From: Cordylochernes scorpioides | Taxonomy: Eukaryota > Arthropoda > Arachnida > Pseudoscorpiones > Chernetidae | Direction of reading: 5' to 3' | NCBI GenBank assembly: GCA_030710605.1 | Contig: CP092863.1 | Span: forward strand, 142,940,623 to 143,004,622 | Length of the DNA stretch: 64,000 bases | Shown: positions 22,683-34,685 of the stretch, one piece after another | How the letters are laid out: the number at the start of each line of letters is the position of its first letter | Numbering within the stretch: the stretch's first letter is position 1 | Notes under the pieces: model-generated | The model's input: the letters and a program-made list of their open reading frames with translations, nothing else | Told to the model about the DNA's origin: nothing | The model's database searches: none | Position numbers and translations under genes: made by a program

Positions 22683-23012
22683 CAGTAGAACCTCCATTAG
22701 AGGACAACTCTCAACAAAGGACAGTTTTCATCACCAAAGCAGCAGAACCTCCATGAGAGGACACTCACGCTAGAGGACACCTCTCTATAAAGGACAGTTT
22801 TTCATTTGCAAAACTATCATTTTTACTATTTAGCAACTCTCCAGTAAGAGGACACCTCTCTCTAAAGGACACTTTAGCTCTGAAATTAGGTGTTGTCCTT
22901 TACAGGGAGGTAGTTCTACTGTAGCAACTCTCTGGTAAGAGGACATCTCTCCCTAAAGGATACTATGGCTCTGTAACTAGGTGTTGTCCTTTACAGGGAG
23001 GTTCTACTCTAT
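22683..23012 (+). repeat. Pogo-like MITE in DUOXA intron, left copy
   Basis: Starts CAGTAGAACCTCC and ends with GGGAGGTTCTACTCTA. About two internal units. The orthologous MITE is at 36719-37044. Confidence 0.75.
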
Positions 23013-23329
23013 ATAAGATTAAAAGAACACAAAATAAATATCCCATGTAAAAAAGAGAAATTACCTCTCAAAATAGACGCTGAAAATATTCATCTTTGAA
23101 ATTTTGATAATTGCGGGGTAAAACTATGCTGATACTAAAATATATGAATAACTATACGTATATATAAATGTAAAATACATCAGAAGATTCTCTGCTATGT
23201 ATTTTAAAATTTAAGCCAGATTAGTTACGTTATTGTGGACGTGTATAGCCGACAAACATACATAAATACACGGACTTTATATATATATATATTAGATAAT
23301 AAAAGGCATATATTGGATTTAATAAAATA

Positions 23330-23400
23330 TTTATTTTGTCAATATTTCGGCTGGCTGAACGCCAACCTTTATCGAGGCATTACATTTTTGTATACACAAA
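23330..23400 (-). repeat. Hammerhead-like core remnant in both block copies
   Basis: Minus strand reads TCGATAAAGGTTGGCGTTCA then GCCAGCCGAAATATTGAC: a seven-pair stem II-like hairpin between GATAAA and GAAA. The same sequence is at about 42655-42725. The core is too altered to be active. Confidence 0.45.
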
Positions 23401-23616
23401 CTCAGCGCCGCATAGTGTCATAATATCACAGTTGAAATCAATTAAAATACAGAGTAGGTGGGAGAAATTTGTGCACGAAAAAATTATTATAAAAATGCAA
23501 TCAAAAATGTAAAATATCTTAAAATATTAAAGGAAAAAATGATTTATGATATGATATTTCTTCTATCCTAAAGAATCCTTGCTAAAAGAAGATGCCATAA
23601 TGAACCAAGGAATATA

Positions 23617-25150
23617 GAAGCACCAAGGCCCTGTCTAAGTTAAGTAGTATATGTAATCACTAGAGAACAGAGATCTACACTAATAGCTAAGAGAAGAAAA
23701 TGGAACAAGGCCCTGTCTAAGTGAAGTAGTGTATGTACTCACTAGAGAACAGAGATCTACACTAATAGCTAAGAGAAGAAAATGGAACAAGGCCCTGTCT
23801 AAGTGAAGTAGTGTATGTACTCACTAGAGAACAGAGATCTACACTAATAGCTAAGAGAAGAAAATGGAACAAGGCCCTGTCTAAGTGAAGTAGTGTATGT
23901 ACTCACTAGAGAACAGAGATCTACACTAATAGCTAAGAGAAGAAAATGGAACAAGGCCCTGTCTAGGTTAAGTAGTATATGTACTCACTAGAGAACAGAG
24001 ATCTACACTAATAGCTAAGAGAAGAAAATGGAACAAGGCCCTGTCTAAGTGAAGTAGTGTATGTACTCACTAGAGAACAGAGATCTACACTAATAGCTAA
24101 GAGAAGAAAATGGAACAAGGCCCTGTCTAAGTGAAGTAGTATATGTACTCACTAGAGAACAGAGATCTACACTAATAGCTAAGAGAAGAAAATGGAACAA
24201 GGCCCTGTCTAAGTGAAGTAGTGTATGTACTCACTAGAGAACAGAGATCTACACTAATAGCTAAGAGAAGAAAATGGAACAAGGCCCTGTCTAAGTGAAG
24301 TAGTATATGTACTCACTAGAGAACAGAGATCTACACTAATAGCTAAGAGAAGAAAATGGAACAAGGCCCTGTCTAAGTGAAGTAGTGTATGTACTCACTA
24401 GAGAACAGAGATCTACACTAATAGCTAAGAGAAGAAAATGGAACAAGGCCCTGTCTAAGTGAAGTAGTATATGTACTCACTAGAGAACAGAGATCTACAC
24501 TAATAGCTAAGAGAAGAAAATGGAACAAGGCCCTGTCTAAGTGAAGTAGTGTATGTACTCACTAGAGAACAGAGATCTACACTAATAGCTAAGAGAAGAA
24601 AATGGAACAAGGCCCTGTCTAAGTGAAGTAGTATATGTACTCACTAGAGAACAGAGATCTACACTAATAGCTAAGAGAAGAAAATGGAACAAGGCCCTGT
24701 CTAAGTGAAGTAGTGTATGTACTCACTAGAGAACAGAGATCTACACTAATAGCTAAGAGAAGAAAATGGAACAAGGCCCTGTCTAAGTGAAGTAGTATAT
24801 GTACTCACTAGAGAACAGAGATCTACACTAATAGCTAAGAGAAGAAAATGGAACAAGGCCCTGTCTAAGTGAAGTAGTGTATGTACTCACTAGAGAACAG
24901 AGATCTACACTAATAGCTAAGAGAAGAAAATGGAACAAGGCCCTGTCTAAGTGAAGTAGTATATGTACTCACTAGAGAACAGAGATCTACACTAATAGCT
25001 AAGAGAAGAAAATGGAACAAGGCCCTGTCTAAGTGAAGTAGTGTATGTACTCACTAGAGAACAGAGATCTACACTAATAGCTAAGAGAAGAAAATGGAAC
25101 AAGGCCCTGTCTAAGTTAAGCAGTGTATGTACTCACTAGAGAACAGAGAT
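23617..25150 (+). repeat. 82-bp satellite in DUOXA D-E intron, left copy
   Basis: About 19 units containing AAGGCCCTGTCTAAGTGAAG, ACTCACTAGAGAACAGAGAT and CTAAGAGAAGAAAATGGAAC. From the sixth unit on, units with AGTGTATGT and AGTATATGT strictly alternate, giving a 164-bp higher-order repeat. Confidence 0.92.
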
Positions 25151-25173
25151 CTACACTAAGATGCACCACCCAC

Positions 25174-25327
25174 CAGAGCAGCACGGAGACATAGTGTCCC
25201 GCCTGTCTGTATTGACGTCCCCAACAGAATCCTTCGTCGTCCAGACTCATGTACTCTGCCACGGTCAGTATAGGAAAGGGCAGTCCACGGTACAGCGCTG
25301 CACGGTATTCCTCGTGTATTTGGTCCG
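25174..25327 (-). CDS. DUOXA: DUOXA exon D, left copy
   Basis: A 154-nt exon encoding the same residues as 43095-43248. The four base differences are all at synonymous positions. Donor GTGGGT is followed by the edge of the 82-bp satellite. Confidence 0.85.
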
Positions 25328-25367
25328 CTGGCATACACCACATATGTCGGCACGGTCCATACATATA

Positions 25368-27155
25368 CAGTAGAACAACCTCCATGAGAGGACACCCACT
25401 CTACAGAACACCTCTCTATAAATGATAGTTTTCATAATCAAAATTACCATTTTTTACTATTTAGCAACTCTCCTGTAAAAGGACACTTTTGCTTTGCAAT
25501 TAGGTGTTGTCCTTTACAGAGAGGTAGTTCTACTGTAGCAACTCTCTGGTAAGAGGACACCTCTCCCTAAAGGACACTTTGGCTCTGTAATTAGGTGTTG
25601 TCCTTTACAGAGAGGTAGTTCTACTGTAACAACTCTCTGGTAAGAGGACATCTCTTCCTAGAGGACACTTTGACTCTGTAATTAGGTGTTGTCCTTTACA
25701 GAGAGGTAGTTCTACTGTAGCAACTCTCTGGTAAGAGGACATCTCTTCCTAAAGGACACTTTGACTCTGTAATTAGGTGTTGTCCTTTACAGGGAGGTAG
25801 TTCTACTGTAGCAACTCTCTGGTAAGAGGACATCTCTTCCTAAAGAACACTTTGGCTCTGTAACTAGGTGTTGTCCTTTACAGAGAGGTAGTTCAACTGT
25901 AGCAACTCTCTGGTAAGAGGACATCTCTTCCTAAAGAACACTTTGGCTCTGAAACTAGATATTGTCCTTTACAGAGAGGTAGTTCAACTGTAGCAACACT
26001 CTGGTAAGAGGACATCTCTCCCTAAAGGACACTTTGGCTCTGTAACTAGGTGTTGTCCTTTACAGAGAGGTAGTTCTACTGTAGCAACTCTCTGGTAAGA
26101 GGACATCTCTTCCTAAAGGACACTTTGGCTCTGTAATTAGGTGTTGTCCTTTACAGGGAGGTAGTTCTACTGTAGCAACTCTCTGGTAAGAGGACACCTC
26201 TCCCTAAAGGACACTTTGGCTCTGTAATTAGGTGTTGTCCTTTACAGGGAGGTAGTTCTACTGTAGCAACTCTCTGGTAAGAGAACACCTCTCCCTAAAG
26301 GACACTTTGGCTCTGTAATTAGGTGTTGTCCTTTACAGGGAGGTAGTTCTACTGTAGCAACTCTCTGGTAAGAGGACACCTCTCCCTAAAGGACACTATG
26401 GCTCTGTAACTAGGTGTTGTCCTTTACAGGGAGGTAGTTCTACTGTAGAAACTCTCTGGTAAGAGGACATCTCTTTCTAAAGGACACTTTGACTCTGTAA
26501 CTAGGTGTCCTTTACAGAGAGGTAGTTCTACTGTAGCAACTCTCTGGTAAGAGGACATCTCTTCCTAAAGGACACTTTGACTCTGTAACTAGGTGTCCTT
26601 TACAGAGAGGTAGTTCTACTGTAGCAACTCTCTGGTAAGAGGACATCTCTTCCTAAAGGACACTTTGACTCTGTAATTAGGTGTTGTCCTTTACAGAGAG
26701 GTAGTTCTACTGTAGCAACTCTCTGGTAAGAGGACATCTCTTCCTAAAGGACACTTTGACTCTGTAACTAGGTGTCCTTTACAGAGAGGTAGTTCTACTG
26801 TAGCAACTCTCTGGTAAGAGGACATCTCTTCCTAAAGGACACTTTGACTCTGTAACTAGGTGTCCTTTACAGAGAGGTAGTTCTACTGTAGCAACTCTCT
26901 GGTAAGAGGACATCTCTTCCTAAAGGACACTTTGACTCTGTAACTAGGTGTCCTTTACAGAGAGGTAGTTCTACTGTAGCAACTCTCTGGTAAGAGGACA
27001 TCTCTTCCTAAAGGACACTTTGACTCTGTAACTAGGTGTCCTTTACAGAGAGGTAGTTCTACTGTAGCAACTCTCTGGTAAGAGGACATCTCTTCCTAAA
27101 GGACACTTTGACTCTGTAATTAGGTGTTGTCCTTTACAGAGAGGTAGTTCTACTT
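25368..27155 (+). repeat. Pogo-like MITE with about 18-unit expansion
   Basis: Starts 41 bp from the exon D acceptor. Units of 91 bp alternate in patches with 88-bp units lacking a TGT within GTGTTGTCC. The other block copy (43289-43655) has only about three units. Confidence 0.82.
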
Positions 27156-27169
27156 TATTTCAAATTTCA

Positions 27170-27500
27170 TATACACTCATGGAAAAACTTAAGGAAATTG
27201 AAAGTCTTTAATGTAACTTGTCATCTATTTTTATTGAAGGCGATAGAGATAATTTTGTTCACACCTGGTTATCTCGTTTGTTCTCAATAAAGGTCATTAT
27301 GTATTAAATATATTTCAGAATTATTGTCTGAATCCCGATATACATGCTGAAAGGTACAACTTCCTTAAGTTTTGTCCATGAGTGTATACACACTTGGTTA
27401 TCTCGTATGTCTTCAATAAAGGTCACTGTAATATATTTCAGAGTTTTTGTCTGAATACCGATATACATGGTAAATTTCCTTAAGTTTTATCCATGACAAA
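27170..27500 (-). repeat. Tc1-type MITE copies, left block
   Basis: Ends TACACTCATGG and CTTCCTTAAGTTTTGTCCAT; two right halves in tandem. Confidence 0.7.
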
Positions 27501-27762
27501 CATGACAAATCAAATAATTCATTGAAAGATAATTGATTTTAAAAATAAAATTTGAAATAAAAACGTTAATATTATTTATTTTTATTGTTATTGGCAATAT
27601 TTCGGATATTTATTGTCCTAATACAGGAATATCCATAAATTTGGGAAAATGAGTATACATAGAGGTATAACTTGGTTAAATTTTGTCCATGATTTCCACC
27701 AGTATATAGAGAAGGATAAAGCATGAGCCACAGCACCAGAAGAACATGTACCATCGACGTAC

Positions 27763-27813
27763 CTTTGTACCAGGAGAATCTTTCGTTGTAACGGATAGTA
27801 TCGTCATTGGCGG
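27763..27813 (-). CDS. DUOXA: DUOXA exon C, left copy
   Basis: A 51-nt exon with the same sequence, acceptor and donor GTACGT as 45529-45579, encoding the YNERFSW motif. Similarity to the other copy stops about 10 bp beyond the acceptor, near 27825, which is the edge of the duplicated block. Confidence 0.82.
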
Positions 27814-27889
27814 CTGGACATACATCGTGTCTTATCCATAGTGCATCATAGAATCCTTAGACACATTCAACTAGCTACCGTAGGACTCT

Positions 27890-28600
27890 ATTCGTCAAAC
27901 ATAGAAAGAAACTTGAAATCATTTGAAAAGTGAATTTAGAAAAAGTGATAGAGATTCCATTAAAAACCAGAAAGATAAAAACTGATTCCATAGATGAGAT
28001 GGCAAGAATAGGAAAATTTGTCTTTTTCTGAACATCCTAAATCATCATAGCATTTTTCTATCAGAGGACTTTATTCGTTAAACATAGAAAGAAACATGAA
28101 ATCATTTGAAAAGTGAATTTATAAAAAGTGATAGAGATTCCATTAAAAACCAGAAAGATAAAAACTGGTTCAGTAGATGAGATAGCAAGAATAGGAAAAT
28201 TTGTCTTTTTTCGAACATCCTAAATCATCATAGCATTTTTCTATCAGAGGACTCTATTCGTTAAACATAGAAAAAAATTGAAATCATTTGAAAAGTGAAT
28301 TTAGAAAAGGTAATAGAGATTTCATGGATAAACAGAAAGATAAAACTGATATAGTAAATGAGATGGCAAGAATAGGAAAAAGTGCCTTTTTCTGAACATC
28401 TTGAATCATCGTAGCATTTTTCTATCAGAAGACAAAGAAACATGAAATCATTTGAAAACTGAATTTAGAAAAGTGATAGAAATTCCAAGGAAAAACAGAA
28501 TGATAAAAAGAAAGGTACAATAGATGAGATGGCAATAATAGGAAAGATTGTCTTTTCTGAACATCCTATATCATCATAGCATTTTTCTGCATATCCTAAA
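27890..28600 (+). repeat. Tandem repeat of about 185 bp, four units
   Basis: Units share GAAATCATTTGAAAAGTGAA, GATGAGATGGCAAGAATAGG and CATCATAGCATTTTTCTATC; later units are more decayed. Confidence 0.78.
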
Positions 28601-28785
28601 ACAAGGTAATCTTTCTTGATCATTTAAAGAGTGACAGCGAGTTCCTACTCATACAAAAACAGGACAGAACTTTCTTGAATATCCTAAAATAACAACAACA
28701 AGCTTTATTAAGACCTTATAGTCTTATACGGATTCTCCAAACACAGAAATGTAGGATACATACAAGAATAACTGTAATAATAACA

Positions 28786-29073
28786 TCAATATTGAGTAAA
28801 ATCAATCATTCCTCCAGGAAAAGTGTATTTCAAAACATTTTTATTGTTCTCTAGCTTTCGGGTACGGACGCCCTTCTACGGGAGAAAACCTGGTATAATG
28901 ATTCACCAATAGAACACGAGTTAAATATTTAACACGTGTTCTTTTGGCGTATCATTATACCAGGTTTTCTCCTGTAGAAGGGTGTCCGTGCCTGAAAGCT
29001 AGAGAACAATAAAAATGTTTTTGAAAAGATACTTTTCCCTGGAGGAATGATTGATTTTACTCAATATTGATGA
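28786..29073. repeat. Fold-back element with CCCGAAAGCT motif
   Basis: Arms of about 125 bp (from CATCAATATTGAGTAAAATC to its inverse). Both arms hold GAAGGG...CCCGAAAGCTAG or a near form, a hammerhead-like half core. Confidence 0.82.
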
Positions 29074-29212
29074 AGGGTTATTTTATAGAACAACAAAAGT
29101 CCCTGTTAAGACCCTTTGATCTTATACAGATTCTCCAAGTAGAAGAGGGTATATACAGGAAAAACAGTAATAGTTACAATAATCAGCAATATTATTTACA
29201 ATTCTATATACA

Positions 29213-29637
29213 GTTACGAGCGTCATTCCTCATCTCCTAATCAACTCTGTCACCGTTTGCTTTTTTTTTTTTTGGAATGGCGCCCTCCTATTGGTTGGCT
29301 ATGAACACGTCCCACCTTCCCCCCCCCCCCCCCCCCCCCCCCCCATCTTGCCTCCCCCACTCGCTTTTACGTTTTTGTAACTATTGTGTTGGAGCGGGTC
29401 GCTTCTTAAATAAATGCATATATTAGTTAATAACTAAATGGAATCCTCTCTTTCTTTTTCCCAGTATGAGACGCCTACGGAAGCCAACAGTACATAGACA
29501 GATAAAGCACATAGGCTATAGTTATTAACTAATATATGCATTTATTTAAGGCGCCAATTTATAATTGTAACAAATAGTATTTGAATAAAAACATTCAATC
29601 GGGTAAAACACGGGCGTTGCCCGGGTCATTCGGCTAG
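29213..29637 (+). mobile_element. Non-autonomous Helitron, second copy
   Basis: Same element as 9444-9862 with a better preserved CGGGC-GTT-GCCCG hairpin and CTAG end. It contains a long C-run near 29320-29344 where the first copy has ordinary sequence. Confidence 0.82.
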
Positions 29638-30074
29638 TGTATCAAATAAGTGGGAGAGAAGAATTTGCTGGGGAAAATATCGTGAACCAGACAGCCTCTT
29701 CTTGCACATGCTAAAATTAACGGACTTTTATTTCATGGCATAAAACACAAGCTTTTCGTTTGACATTATAAAACATGACAACACTTCTTCCATATCCTAA
29801 AACCTGACAAATTCCCCTACTTGTACATGTGAGAAAATTAATAGGCTTTTATTTCACAGCGTAAAACACAAGTCTTTCTTTTGACACCCTTAAACATGAC
29901 AACACTTCTTTAATATATTATAAAACGTCTCATTTTTAATGCTCATCTTTAAAAGATACACACAAAAAGACTTTTCTTTCAAATAAGAATTCTCGCAGTT
30001 CATCAGTGGCGGAGTCTTTCCCGTGGTTGGCGACACCAGTGAAGACCTTGTATATATTTTTTATATATGTATAA

Positions 30075-30593
30075 CTAGCGGATGTACACGGCTTCGCCCG
30101 GGTTTTACCTGAGTAAAGGTTTGTCTAACGAACATTTGTTAAAACAATTCTCTATAAACTTATAAAAATTTCCCGGTCCCTTGAAAAATACTCGATAAGT
30201 TGAATAAAATCAATATTAATTATCATTATTCTTGTCTCAAATAAATTGCTGTGTCATCCTGAATTTTGTCTTTCCTAATTTTCTACATTACAAAATCATC
30301 ATTTTATCTATTCTCCCAATATATATGTTGTAGATAAATGATAAAAACTAACTCTGACTTGTGCGCAATTAATAGGTAGAAAATCTTACTTTTGATAAAT
30401 AATCATCATCATTTAGTTAAATCTACAAATCTGCAAATAACTCTAAGGATATTCAAGATATTCAGGAAATTATTTTTCAAAAACCTTCCCGGGGATATAC
30501 CTAATAATATCCCGAAATTTCACGGCGATTGGATGTATGGTTTTTGAATCTATAGAGTACAGACAGACAGACATTCAATTTTATATATATAGA
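30075..30593 (-). mobile_element. Non-autonomous Helitron, tandem partner 1
   Basis: In minus orientation it begins TCTATATATATAAAATTG, followed by repeated GTCT, and ends GGGCGAAGCCGTGTACATC, then CGCTAG. Its TC start abuts the CTAG end of the next element without a spacer. Confidence 0.8.
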
Positions 30594-31387
30594 CTAGCGG
30601 ATGTACCCGGCTTCGCCCGTGTTTTACCCGAGTAAAAGTTTGTCTAACAAATCTCTCGATAAAGTGAACATTTTTTCCCGGTCCCTTGAAAAATACTCGA
30701 TAAGTTGAATAAAATCAATATTAATCGGTACCCGAGTAAAGGTTTGTCTAACGAACATTTGTTAAAACAATTCTCTATAAACTTATAAAAAGAAATAGAT
30801 ATAATTTGAAACTCGTAAATTTGAATCTCCTGATAAAGTGATCATTTTTTTCCCGGTCCCTGTGTGCCGTGTCATTCTGAATTTTGTCTTTCCTAATTTT
30901 CTACATTACAAAATCATCGTTTTATCTAGTGAACATTTTTTCCCGGTCCCTTGAAAAATACTCGATAAGGTTGAATAAATTCATGGTCGTTTATGGAAGA
31001 TGGACGAAGTTCCCGGAGGTCATCTTGGGCAAGCTCCCGCGAGGCTTTTTTTCTTGTCTACTTGGCACAGCTGTGTCACCAACTCTGCCCTGATTGGTCG
31101 GTGGGTACTTGGACTGTCCATCCGGCCGGCAGCCGGACGAATCCATTCTCTCGACGGGGTGGGGCAGACCTAAGCCTATCTCCGTCGCAAGGTGGCGCTG
31201 CTTGCGAGTTAAAGATACAGATCTGCAAATAACTCTAAGGATATTAAAGATATTCATTATATTATTTTTCGAAAACCTTTCCAGGGATATGCCTAATAAT
31301 ATCCCAAAATTTCACGGCGATTGGATGTACGGTTTTTGAATCTATAGAGTACACACAGACAGACAGACAGACATTCATTTATATATA
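30594..31387 (-). mobile_element. Non-autonomous Helitron, tandem partner 2 (runs into gap)
   Basis: The CTAG end is at 30594-30597 with the GGGCGAAGCCGGGTACATCC hairpin segment beside it. It contains three partial copies of an internal segment with TTTTTCCCGGTCCCTTGAAA and a GC-richer stretch at 30985-31210. Its TC end lies at or in the N gap. Confidence 0.72.
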
Positions 31388-31487
31388 NNNNNNNNNNNNN
31401 NNNNNNNNNNNNNNNNNNNNNNNNNNNNNNNNNNNNNNNNNNNNNNNNNNNNNNNNNNNNNNNNNNNNNNNNNNNNNNNNNNNNNNN
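31388..31487. other. Assembly gap (100 N)
   Basis: Exactly 100 N, the conventional unknown-length scaffold gap. It bounds the middle contig on the left. Confidence 0.99.
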
Positions 31488-32165
31488 AGCACTTCAACTT
31501 TGATTTCGCTCAAAAAACTCTTATTTTATTTTATTTTTGATTTCTCAAAAGACCTAATAGAATTCCTTCGATTTCATTCCCAATTTCGAGCTAGAATATG
31601 GTTAGGCATTTTTCTTTTTTTTTTCTCACCATTCAACCAAACACACTCAATTTTGATTTCATTCAACTTCTTATTTCATTTTGTTGTGATTTCAAAGCAC
31701 CTTATGAAATTTCCTCGATTCCTTTTTCTCAAATTCGAGCAAAAAAGTAACTAAGCAGTTGTCTTTGTCACCATGCAACAAAATATTTTTCTTTTTCAAC
31801 CAAACACATTCAATTTTGATTTCATTCAACTAATTTTATATTATTTTTATTTGATTTCAAAGCCTAAATAGAACCCCTCGAATTCATTTCTTAACTCGAG
31901 TAGAATTCATTTAGGGCGCATTTTCTTTTCTTTTAATCCACTATGTACCATAACATTCCTTGATTTCTTACAATTAAAAATTTTTGATTTCTATTAATTA
32001 TACTCAACCTATATCATCAACACCATTCTATTTTACTTTTATATTACCAGCAATGTTTGTATATAGCCCCTCCATACCCACAACTAATTTTCCCACAAAA
32101 TTATTTTTCACTTTACAGAATTCTCTCAGGCTAACCCCTTCTTGAATTCTTCACATGTAGGGGGC
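31488..32165 (+). repeat. Degenerate AT-rich tandem repeat at contig edge
   Basis: About three loose units of about 190-210 bp with CAACCAAACACACTCAATTT and a following TTTGATTTCATTCAAC. No gene seen. Confidence 0.5.
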
Positions 32166-32170
32166 GCATC

Positions 32171-32996
32171 TGTCATAATTTGTATATAATTAAATGCAAC
32201 CCCGACCCACTATGTATGTATCATGTATGATTTTCAAAGACTTAATAAAGAACAAGGTAACTGGAGGAAAGAAAGTAACAAAAGATATAGGAAGTAAGAC
32301 TAAAGCTGGCACGACTATTTTGGCACCCCTGTGTCAATATTGCAGGGGCAGAGACCGGACGTCTCTAGTGACCGCAGAAGTTATATTAGGAAAGATGCAT
32401 TCAATACTTCCTGACAGAGACCGGACGTCTCTAGTGACCGCAGAAGTTATATTAGTATAAAGATACCCCATACTTCCGACCCAAGACCGGACGTATTTTG
32501 ATAACACGGAAACAAATAAAGTCAAAATAGCACTCGACACTCCCTATCAAGCAGATCATATCTGTCACCAAAGGAAACCGCGGGCCAATCAAAAGACCGC
32601 ACCTTAAGTAGGTCAACCAATAGGACAAGATCATGTGACATCTCTCGACCAATCAGAGAGACACTGAGGCTTGGTGTTAAATCGAAAAGCAAGAATGGTC
32701 AGTAGTGATTCGACTTCCAAGAAGGTGACATCTACTCTCGAGGTCTCTCTCTCCCCTCTGCTCATCCCGTAGCTAAGTACAATCATCACCATGTGATCAT
32801 ATAATTAATAAGTCTAATCGCTCAGCTCTTATCAAGCTTTCTTCCCTCCAATCCAGTTGCCTTTTATTTTCAAATCTCATCATGTGTCCTGATTATTCCT
32901 AACTGTGTGCTTCACTTACCACTCAACGACTGCGTTTCAATCAATCCTCACCATTCAAATCAAACAACAAGAAACCCCGCAACGATATTGTCACAT
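32171..32996 (+). repeat. LTR-like dispersed repeat, copy 1
   Basis: Begins TGTCATAATTTGTAT and ends near ATATTGTCACA. It is related to the minus-strand segment 53440-54110. Contains CCAATCA and CCAATAGG boxes, an early AATAAAG, and a tandem pair of GAGACCGGACGTCTCTAGTG units. The ends are not proven. Confidence 0.5.
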
Positions 32997-33039
32997 ATAT
33001 ATATATATAATTAAAAAAAAAAAAAGTAATTTTGCTATC

Positions 33040-33238
33040 TACCGGACTTGCTTGGAGTCTGGCGCTGTGCTTGGTGACGCCTTGGTTCCCTCACTAACCG
33101 CGCTCTCGCCCTCCTCTCCCCCGGGGCGCCCACGGCTCCGCCGGCGTCTCTCCAGCCCTCTCCTTGGCCCTCCAGTGCGGCGGGCGCATGGTGACCCTCA
33201 ACGTTGTATTGAGCCTTAAAATGCTTCTCAGATAGCAT
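33040..33238. other. GC-rich segment of unknown nature
   Basis: About 200 bp with several CpG and a frame open on the minus strand for 67 codons (Arg/Gly/Ala-rich). It is beside an A-run and outside the duplicated block. It could be an exon or a retrocopy fragment; no protein is recognised. Confidence 0.3.
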
Positions 33239-33912
33239 GTAGAAGGCGGAATAAATTGTTACTAAGGTACTTTATAAGAATTATATACGCGTAAAAATAG
33301 TTTAAATTTCTTATAACAGATGGCGCGCTAATAAATCATGTTAATATTGTTCTGAAAAAAAAAAAAAAAAAAGACATTTATTTGCTATTTGCGGAAGAGC
33401 AATGCTCTTTTGAAGCATATTATATATTTATAATTATGATGCATTAGAGCGCCATCTGTTATGAGAATTCGAAACTATTATAGACTTGTATGATTTTTTT
33501 TTTAATTAAACAATTTTCTACTGCCTATACGCGTTTATAATAGTTTCGAATATTTATAATTATATGTTATTCAACAGTCCTCAAAGTTTATGTTTATAAT
33601 TCATTTAAAATACTTTTTCCAAGAGGTCAGCTTCAATATCAGTAGAAAAGAAAACCAGCCAAAAGCAATATTACGGAGGTATGGTAGATTAAACTGGTGA
33701 AACCGCTGAGAGGGTTCACGACTGATGAGCCAGGCCCTCTCATTAATTTATCATTTCAGTAAAGAGGCAGATGAAAATTGTTTTAATTAAAAAATAATCA
33801 TACGTGTCTAAAATAGTTTAAATAACTTAAACAAATATATGTATGTTAAATAATTTAATATATTATTAATTTATTATATTATAATAAGTACTTTAATTCG
33901 AAAATTTAACAT

Positions 33913-34028
33913 GTCAGGATGGCCGAGTGGTCTAAGGCGCCAGACTCAAGAGTAAATCTTATCCCGTAGCGGGAGTTGGGTGTTCTGGTCCACTGATGTG
34001 GGCGTGGGTTCGAATCCCACTTCTGACA
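33913..34028 (+). tRNA. tRNA-Leu(CAA): tRNA-Leu(CAA) with intron, block copy 2
   Basis: Same 116-nt layout as 14217-14332, with one base different inside the intron (near 33952). The mature parts are identical. Flanks match the first copy for kilobases on both sides, so this is the same locus duplicated rather than an independent gene insertion. A T-run terminator follows. Confidence 0.95.
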
Positions 34029-34214
34029 CTTTTTTTTTTACTTTTGATTATTTACTAAAATATTCGGGTATTAAAATTTATATTAATTGTTTTTGTATTA
34101 ATTAATTTATTATATTTGCTAAATATAAAGCTTCTTGTATATTTCGCGCGCGCTTATATAAAAAGTTATAATGTATATTTTCATTATAATTAAAGCGAAT
34201 GTGTGGCGAAACTA

Positions 34215-34645
34215 TGAAAGCTTACAATCTACAGAATTGACGGAAACTACTTTAAAAAATGGAAAGAAATTCTATTAGGTAAAAGCTGTGTTTATAGACA
34301 AGTTTTAGCTCGACGGTGGCGCTCAAGTGGCAGAAGTTGGAACTAAAATTGTCTAAATATTTTTATATATAAATTCTTAAATTGAGAATACTTGAATGAG
34401 ATTAATATAATATTTAAAAAATAAATAAATAATTATAAACGTGTTTCTATTTAAATTTAACTACAAACGGGACTTTAACATTACAATGCCAATTTTAGTT
34501 CCAAATTTGGCCACTCGAGCGCCACCGTCGAGCTGATATGTGCTCCATAAAGCTGTAACTTACACTCATGGACAAAACTTAAGGAAGTTGTACCTTTTAC
34601 CATGTATATCGGTATTGAGACAATAACTCTGAAATATATTTGATA
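34215..34645. repeat. Composite Tc1-type MITE, block copy 2
   Basis: Uninterrupted counterpart of 14525-15190. Confidence 0.65.
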
Positions 34646-34685
34646 TGCATATTATATTTTATAATACAATATAATGCGGCTTATG

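Larger units (their letters stand above)
21785..27813 (-). other. DUOXA: DUOXA locus, left copy: exons C-F only
   Basis: Exons 27763-27813 (C), 25174-25327 (D), 22373-22584 (E) and 21785-22310 (F) repeat the 3' two thirds of the middle copy with the same phases and splice sites. No exon A or B exists between 27.8k and the gap at 31.4k. The D-E intron carries a 19-unit 82-bp satellite and a MITE. The D side carries a 1.8-kb MITE array. If the gap-bounded middle contig is removed, these exons join in phase to exons A and B at 63.5k and 62.8k. Confidence 0.85.
12245..27825 (+). repeat. Large duplicated block, copy 1
   Basis: Collinear with 33262-45591 in direct orientation: tRNA-Leu, fold-back element, Tc1-type MITEs, DUOXA F, E, D and C. 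It is longer because of two Helitrons, a solo LTR, the maT and BEL elements and an expanded satellite. It lacks the LINE/copia insertion. Confidence 0.88.

Noticed and set aside
23066..23095. Small exon starting ATG (MNIFSVYFE) that could splice in phase to exon E
   Set aside because: Exon D joins exon E directly at GTGGGT and restores the DUOXA sequence, so the short ATG exon is unnecessary.
23617..25150. CRISPR-like regular array
   Set aside because: Units are adjacent with no unique spacers, in a eukaryotic intron; it is a satellite.
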